Source of the DNA: Pyrenopolyporus hunteri
Lineage: Eukaryota > Ascomycota > Sordariomycetes > Xylariales > Hypoxylaceae
NCBI GenBank assembly: GCA_902806595.1
Contig: CADCXC010000037.1
Location: 620,001 to 684,000 of the forward strand
Length of the DNA: 64,000 bases
Reading direction: 5' to 3'
Shown here: piece by piece, positions 57,132 to 64,000 of the stretch
Numbering within the stretch: the stretch's first letter is position 1
Layout: the number at the start of each line of letters is the position of its first letter
Program-made: the position numbers and the translations under genes
The notes under the pieces: generated by a model
The model's database searches: none
The model's input: the letters and a program-made list of their open reading frames with translations, nothing else
Told to the model about the DNA's origin: nothing

Positions 57132-59690
57132 TTAATCATCTCGCTGGTCTAATGGCGCGTATCTGGCTCCTCCGGCTGGGCTACTGCTGCCACCCCGGTT
57201 TTGCCCGGCCATTCTCGTCAGCCATTCACCTATGCGTCCTCGTGAACTCCGGCTTTCGGACCGGAACCGTGGCTTCCCGTCTATTATGCTAACCACAGGA
57301 GGCTCAACATCCAGTGTGGGGGCGTTGGGGTCGGAGCCAAGACGTCGTCCTCGAAGGTCTAGTGACGGGACGGGCGAACCCGCCCTGACCAGCGACCCAG
57401 TCTCAGACCTCATGTTGGGAGTTCCCACCACGGTACTAGCATCTCCGAAAAGCGAGTCCATGTCTTCTAATCGTACACCGCATGTCTCGGGGTATATGAA
57501 ATACACTACTTCCAGTTAGCGGGGTCGATACGGAGATGCAAAATCCACATACCAACAACAAAACTGACTACGCAAAAGAACGCGTGAAGCAAATAGAGTC
57601 GCCACTTAATCCACTCTTGGAGAATAGGAGTCATCTCGCCAACGAGCCAATTGAAAGCCCAGTTCGAGGCGGTGGACAGACTCGCTCCTTTTGATCGAAT
57701 GCTCAGCGGTAGGATCTCGGGCGGGTATAGCCAGGGAATGGGTCCCCATGAATAGCCGAACGCAGCGTTATAGATCATGACAAAGATGACTACCAACGTC
57801 GGCGTAGCTTTGATATCTAGATAGATGAAATACGATACTAAAGAGAGAGATATCGCCATCGCGACGGCGCCAGTCAGGAGGATGACGCGACGCCCCCATC
57901 GATCGACCACGTACCACGGCGGGATGGTTGAAAGTAGATATGTTATGCCATTGATGCCTGTCATCTTAACCGCATCATGACCTACCCAGCCAGCGGACTC
58001 AAAAACGTAGGGAGCGTAGTACGAGATGACGTTAATACCGTTAAGTTGGGCCAAGGCCTGTGCCGACATGGCAATGAAGACCCGAGTCCTGTAACGCCGG
58101 AACATTTCCGTATAACTTCGCTCACCCTCCATACGTTGAAGTAGAACATCCATTTTGATTTCGCGGAATTCATCCCTCGCCTTTGCGTTGTGGATATCGC
58201 CGCCGCCATACAGATTCGCAATGACTACAATGCCCTCCTCGTCGTGATCGTTGTCAAGTAGCCATCTATACGTATCGTTAGCAGGGAGCCGTTTTTTAGT
58301 CAACAATCGAGATATTACCTCGGCGACTCGACAATGATCAAACTGCCCAAGCCCAGCAGGGCTCCCATTACACATTGCATTAGGAGAGGAATGCGCCATG
58401 ACATATCGCTCTTAATATATCCGCAGAAGTAGTCAACCCAAACGGACGTGGTATAGCCGATAATGTTACCCGAGAACTCAATACAGGCCAGTTTGCCTCT
58501 GTTGTGAGGGGGAGAGATCTCAGACTGGTATACGGGAACGATAGTAGACAAGGAGCCGACACCTAGACCGGCTATGATCCTGCCGAGCATCATCATAGGC
58601 ATATTGGCGGCAAAGGTCTGCAGGGCTCCCCCGACGAAAAATATGATGGAGCCATACAGGATCGTTCTTCGCCGACCGATGATGTCGCCGACTCTCCCCA
58701 CAACCAACGACGATACTAAGGCTCCGATCTCGAGAATAGCAACCATCGTACCGACTTCTGCTTTCGAGGGATTCTTGAAGTAATCTCTAAAGTACGGGCC
58801 CCTATAATGCTGTATTAGAAGACAAGGCTCCTGGTCGAATTACGCTACTATCATGGGTGGGCTCTTACGTGATTATGCCCGACATCACGCCCTGATCATA
58901 ACCAAAGAGAAAAACGCCTAAAGAGACGAATATACTCGTGAAGTAGCTGCGATACGGTTAGCACACTCTATCTAGGGTCCTTGGGAACGCGTAAGGCGAA
59001 CATGAGGGCCTTGCCCGTGAAACCGTGAACTCCGGCACCAGGCATGATGGCGGCTATGATACGTTCTGTCCTCGAAATACGGCGTGGAGGGACGTCGGGA
59101 ACTTCTATCGCTTCTTTGTCGATGGTCCTGGGGAGGGACCTAGATGTGCGGTGGTGGCTGTGTTCGGAGACGGATCTTCTGAACTGGACGCGTTTATGGC
59201 TGGGATGACGCTTCAGGACGCCAGAGAAAAGATCGGCATTTACGGAGGTATCGGCGATGGTCTTCCGCAAGGGATCCTCCTCATCTGCCAACTGCTCTGC
59301 GATATCACCCGTATCGGTCCAGGAGTCGGAGTCGACAGAGTCGGAGGAGCGTCTCTCGTGAGAGGACTGAGCCCGGTGAGAGGCCAGCAATGACGTCGAT
59401 TGGGTGCCGTGGTCCGATCGATTGGTAAGGGTCCGAAGAGGGATGTTTGAGGGAAGACGGTTTGAATTTGGTGAAGGAATTTTGGAGGTGTTGGGGCTGT
59501 TAAGCAGCAGCGCCCTCCTGCGACGATGATATTGATAGGAATTGGGTTGGGGGATGTGGAAAGGGTGGAGCGAGTATATAGGCCAGGGCCCCGAGGTCCA
59601 GTGTCATCCGGGCCTGACGAGTGACGAAAGGCGTCGACAGCTTTTCGACCAGCAGCGCAGGCAGGTGGATCACCAAGGCACAAGACTCAT
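57132..59690 (-). CDS. MFS hexose-transporter-type sugar permease
   Basis: Twelve-helix plasma-membrane sugar:H+ symporter or facilitator. Six exons (59674-59690, 59002-59496, 58869-58946, 58319-58801, 57553-58265, 57132-57508) sum exactly to 720 aa. The first exon is a 17-nt model chosen because phase and splice signals fit; the long N-terminal frame has no ATG of its own. The cytosolic N-terminus contains SWTDTGDIAEQLADEEDPL. Sugar-porter motifs are GYDQGVMSGIIT, GRVGDIIGRRR, RIIAGLGVGSLSTIVPVYQSE, NGINVISYYAP, VVDRWGRR and YPPEILPLSIRSKG; the PETCGVRLEDMD motif follows helix 12. The long C-terminal tail is Arg/Ser/Gly-rich. The substrate is not deducible. Confidence 0.9.
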
Positions 59691-62600
59691 GCACAACCGA
59701 ATAGGGTCCAGACAGGTACCACGCACTGTAGGTACAAGAGGCCAGATGCGACTAATGGGAAGCCCGAGAACGGAGTCGGGTTCACGGCAGTATCGATAAA
59801 AAGCCGTAACGGGCAAACTGGTTGTCTTTGATCGAGATGAAAAAAGGGTTGGGTAGCGCCCGGGTGGTATGCAGGAATCGGTAATCCGAGTCTTCTGTAA
59901 TGTATCGTACAATAATGTCTCAGACGAGCAGGAATAGTAACCAGAAGAAGCAAAAATGAACAGACTATTGTCATCTACAGTAGCGAGCGAAGCGAGTTAC
60001 GAAAGGTAAAGGGAAAGGGTTAAGAGAGAGAAAAAAAAGTAAAATGATTTTTGGCTCTCCCGGACAGATCGATGGAATCCTACTTGCTGCAATCCCCTAT
60101 TTTCAGAAGTTCGGGGAGCGGTAGAAGGACTGCTGATCTTAGTGATTCTTGGGGCCAAAAAGAAGTACTCCGTCGGACTACGTACTGTGCGGCAGCCTTT
60201 CTTTTCTGCGGTAACTGCGACCGCAGCCTTGGAGGTTTCAGGGTAGCTACATCTCTGGGTGTGGGGTAGGCAACCCCCACAACGCCTTACAGGAACTTAC
60301 AGGGCGGTTTCCTGCTAACCGGACAGCGCCTGTACCGAGCTTTTGATTACGCGTAGGTGCCTATACGAACCTTCGATGTACTCTACCGTATCCCTCAGAA
60401 CACGACAAACTGTGCGCTGTACGCCCGTGGCAAATAGGTCGTACTTCACATAAGGTTGTACACTACCTATTACAGTTACACTGAAACTATTGTTTGACGT
60501 CTCATCTTCAATAGGTATAGAAAACTAGAAAAACCTAAAAACCTAAAGGTGAATTAAGTGCCTATAGCAATATTACCACATGCGGCTCCAATAACGGGTT
60601 GCTTCCTCATCTGAGCTCCCGCTTCCCATCCCACTTCCCACTTCACAACTCGATCCATACCGATAGTCAGTCACATGATGGATCCGATTGTTTAGGTTAT
60701 CAGCCTAGTCGGCCTTCCACGGGGGTCACCCTTCGACCATTTCTACATATTCGGAAAAACTACCAAGGAATGCATCAAGGTATGCATGTAGCCTGTGTAA
60801 ATCAGCTCCCCTTTCGGATTTCGCATACGATTCGCTACAACACATGCCAAATCCTCTTGCTTGAGTCAGCGAATGAAGCGGGCGAACCGAAGAGGGTCCA
60901 GGAGCACCACTCGGGTCAGCTGTTGGCTCGTTGCATATTCAGCCGTCTGTGGGCGGCGGCTCCAGTATGCAGACAGACCCACGATGGCATCATAGTATGG
61001 ACGTTCGCTTCCAGGCGGTCAACACAAATGTCACTTGAGGATGCAACACCCCAGAAAATACTCCTCATCACAATGAACCCTTTCCCAGTTCTCACTATGT
61101 GCTACCAGTGTCTCAGCGGGCTGCTAGAGGAGTTCGGAAGAGCTCGGTCACAAGAGCCGTGTGTAGAACCTGCATGTGGCTTGGCTGATTGCCTAGTCCC
61201 CGCCGTCCCCTCCGTCCCCTCAATTCCCCCTCGTCCGGGCGTCCTTGCGTACGCACGCACGCGGGAAAGAATAGATATACCAGGATTGCTCCTTGAATTC
61301 AGAGTCCGCTTCTCGATTCATTAGTTGGATCTCGTTGACGTCTTACAGCTCAGACCAGTTTGGTTGCTCGGACTTGGCTATAACAAGCTCGCCTGAAGAC
61401 GTCCCGGTCGTTCGATGCAATTGTATTATATACGACTACCTGTGCTAGGCCTACAACATGGGGCATATCCATTCGACTCTACCTAGGTTTATATAATCTA
61501 TTTAGGACCTATTTCGCAACTTACGTCAGCCAGCTCGGGTCTATTAGGTACCGCTTCATCGAAATATTAGGAATCCCCGACGTAAGGTTTCAACTTACTC
61601 GGGTCCAGTCCCAAAACGGAAGCTTGGAAGAAGCATTTGAGATCATCCCAGAAACGGCCGTTCTTGATCGCTGACTGGCTGAATAACAAGAGCAGGCGCC
61701 AAGTTGCGAACTGAACGAGAAATACTATAGACCATTCATGTCGGATGCCTCGGCATAGACATGAGGAATTGTGGCTGAAACGCTTCTGTCCCCTACCAAA
61801 ACGGCCTGATTACGCGCGCAACCGCTCCCGTTACACCTCAAATCCTTAAAGATGCGGACAAGTATTGAGACTCAGAATGCCATCGGCGGTAACTACTAAA
61901 GTTTCATTCTCATGGCTAATAACACGACTGGCGTAGGGAACCCTGAGGATATCCATGTGGCGGACGTTCGTTCCACAGAGGCTTAACGCTTCCCGTGAAG
62001 CAGATGAGGCCGGAGTAGCGCTATTATATGCGCCACCCTGTCAATTTGTGCTGAACAATGCATTCTTGCAAAATCCCCGCGTCTCTCAGGGCGGCTCTCG
62101 TCAAACACGATGTCGTCGAATCATCCTTCGAGCATCGCAATTGACGGTATTCGTCGATGCGCCCAATCTTACATGTAAGATGCCTACGTACTTAGGTACC
62201 TCCCTAGTAAACGGACCGTAAGCGAATTCATCCAAGATTGCAAGATCAAGGACCAATGGCAGAGGTGATATTAGACCGGGGGAGACATGCAGCGCCGAAG
62301 AGATATGTCTCAAACAGCTATATTAGGTACCTAGGTAGGTAGGTCGGGTACTCGGTAGCCCTTATGTATTTACGTTGCCAGGTAAGTCCAGGTGTGTGCA
62401 TTATAAGTCCAGGTAAGCCGGGCAGGTAAGCCAAGTTATTACCCGTACGTGATATTGATTGATATTATTGTACCAGCTAGGTTGAATACCTAGGTAGGTA
62501 GATAACTGGGTAGGTATAACGAAGCAAGGTCTGGTTGAGCTAGCAAGATAACAAGCGTCAATGACAACACTACCTCCGGTATATGTATCTACTTTACCTC

Positions 62601-64000
62601 CTCTACCTACTTCCATCCTCCCGACACGTTCTGTTGCGATTGCTGAAAATAGGCAAAGTATCTAAGGATTCGAGGCGAGGCGAGTGGGATACATAAGCGT
62701 TGTCATCCTCCACGTGTGGCGGACGACAAAAAACCTACATGTAGTTATCACAAGAGGCTACATACACTTCATCACGCATAGAGTTGGTCCAATCCAAATT
62801 ACTCATGTGTCTATGTATGGATCCCTTAGCTGCTACCACACACGTAAGTTCCAAGCCATTCCATAGACCATGTAGTGCCGTTTTTATGCAAGACATCATG
62901 GATCAGACTATCCGGTTGGTGAACACAATTTTTTTTTTCCTTCTCGTCTCCCACGCTTGCGGTAAGGCACGTCAGGGAGGCTTACCGAGGGCCGTCGAGT
63001 TCGCTCGGGCTTCCCAATAGACCATAAGCGGTAAGCCCTAGATTCTTTTAATTTTTTTTTTTTACACGATAGTTTCATAGTTTCGCTTTCGTACGTGCCA
63101 CGATGGGACGAGAGGGTTTATGGCGAGTTCGGTGCGGGCTTCTACACTAGTTGCAACAGCGCGAAAATTGAAATTTGGCCGTCCACGCCCACCCCTGCAA
63201 AGCCCAGACAACCAGATTTCTTACCCCTGCTCGTACGTATACGTATATGTTGAATAGCGCTGTTCCTGCCTTGTCTACCTCATCACTCAGGAACGGGTAG
63301 ACATCGAGTGACCGAAATAGGTTTGGGACAATTTAAGGGGGCCCGCTGTTCCCAATCTCACGCCAACCACAGCTGTTGCTTCCCTTCCTCGCCTGCTCTC
63401 GTACAATATACCTTGGTAGATTACCTACTACACAAGGTAGCTTCGTCTGTCTTGTTGTAGCAGGCGCAAGGGGATCTCCCCGGGTTTGGCCTAGCAGAAA
63501 GATAGATCAATCACCCTAACAGCCTTGGCCCCGGGCCTCTCGCTACGCCCTCATTTCCTCCCTCTTCCATCCCAATCCCTCTCCCGCTGGAGGATTCCTA
63601 AAAAGAAAAGCATCACTCACTTTCTTGGGGAAGAAAAAAATAACGAACCTCATCACGATCACGTTCGAGATACCTTAATTTGGAGAGGAAGGGAGTTCGT
63701 GGGGGAATAAGTCGAACTACATCATAAATCCCCAGCTTCCGACTGCTCCCTCCCCCAGCACCAAGCTGAATCGAGCACCCTCAAATCCTGACAAACGCGA
63801 GTCAGACTGCCTTCGACCACATAGCGCAGGGAGAGGGACACGATTCCCACAGCTATTTCAACCACAACGTCCCAATTGAAGGAAAAGAAAAGAAAAGAAA
63901 AAAAATACGGCGACAAGCTACCGCGGGGTGTCGCGTTTCCCGATATCAACGATTATCAAAGCTAGGAAAGCGAAGCACCGTCAACTCGAAGTACATTTTC
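59691..64000. other. gene-free right end
   Basis: No recognisable gene in 4.3 kb. The longest frame (60599-61324, plus, 241 codons) starts at TTG, has its first ATG about 57 codons in, and matches nothing I know. Two copies of TACCTAGGTA occur at 62328-62337 and 62487-62496, 150 bp apart. Poly-T runs (62930, 63050) and pyrimidine-rich sequence (63530-63590) near the right edge could belong to the leader of a gene beyond the window. Confidence 0.45.

Noticed and set aside
58946..59002. Apparent frameshift between the N-terminal exon and YFTSIFVSLGVFLFGYDQG in the MFS transporter
   Set aside because: A donor GTTCGC inside the ATG codon at 59001-59003 gives the right phase and a normal-sized intron, and the whole gene then sums to 720 codons; no lesion is needed.
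1..64000. CRISPR arrays, bacterial operons, phage or virus genes
   Set aside because: Intron-containing fungal genes throughout; no spaced direct repeats of CRISPR type and no viral hallmark proteins were seen.

Overview
The window is nuclear DNA from a filamentous ascomycete, most likely a Sordariomycete. The grounds are intron-rich eukaryotic genes with short introns (mostly 50-80 nt, GTANGT donors, CTAAC-type branch sites, YAG acceptors), typical Pezizomycotina proteins (Pma1 proton pump, MARVEL protein, Pmt4, Seb1-type termination factor), and long pyrimidine-rich leaders. No rRNA, convincing tRNA or CRISPR was found. All gene models were assembled by hand from reading frames plus splice signals. 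In almost every gene the summed exons give an exact multiple of three, which supports the models.

Layout. 0-6.7 kb: tail of an unidentified gene, a DCAF4-like WD protein (with one apparent 1-nt frame break) and the plasma-membrane H+-ATPase. 6.65-17.3 kb: a 10.6-kb gene-free interval whose right part (14.3-17.3 kb) is so stop-rich that it looks like decayed, possibly RIP-mutated, DNA. 17.3-21.6 kb: the mitochondrial citrate/2-oxoglutarate carrier Yhm2 directly downstream of mitochondrial citrate synthase on the same strand. 23.8-26.6 kb: Seb1/Nrd1-like RNA-binding termination factor. 27.7-34.2 kb: a 1223-aa WD40 protein and a long-chain acyl-CoA synthetase with a PTS1-like C-terminus, separated by a short spacer containing 174 nt with no G or C. 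34.2-38 kb: intergenic, carrying a 489-bp MITE with 31-bp inverted repeats and TA target duplication. 38-43.2 kb: MARVEL protein, O-acetylhomoserine sulfhydrylase and EMC subunit 7. 43.8-49.7 kb: WW-domain protein, an unidentified acidic protein and a choline-transporter-like membrane protein. 51.4-59.7 kb: Rab-type GTPase, protein O-mannosyltransferase Pmt4 and a hexose-transporter-type MFS permease. 59.7-64 kb: no recognisable gene.

Functional threads: most genes are conserved housekeeping genes of energy metabolism (citrate synthase with its carrier, fatty-acid activation, sugar uptake, proton pump), ER and membrane biology (Emc7, Pmt4, Rab, CTL, MARVEL) and RNA/chromatin functions. I see no secondary-metabolite cluster, no intact transposon and no clear new system. 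The most notable unexplained signals are the MITE, eight dispersed copies of the palindrome TACCTAGGTA in noncoding DNA, the GC-free island and the stop-rich desert.
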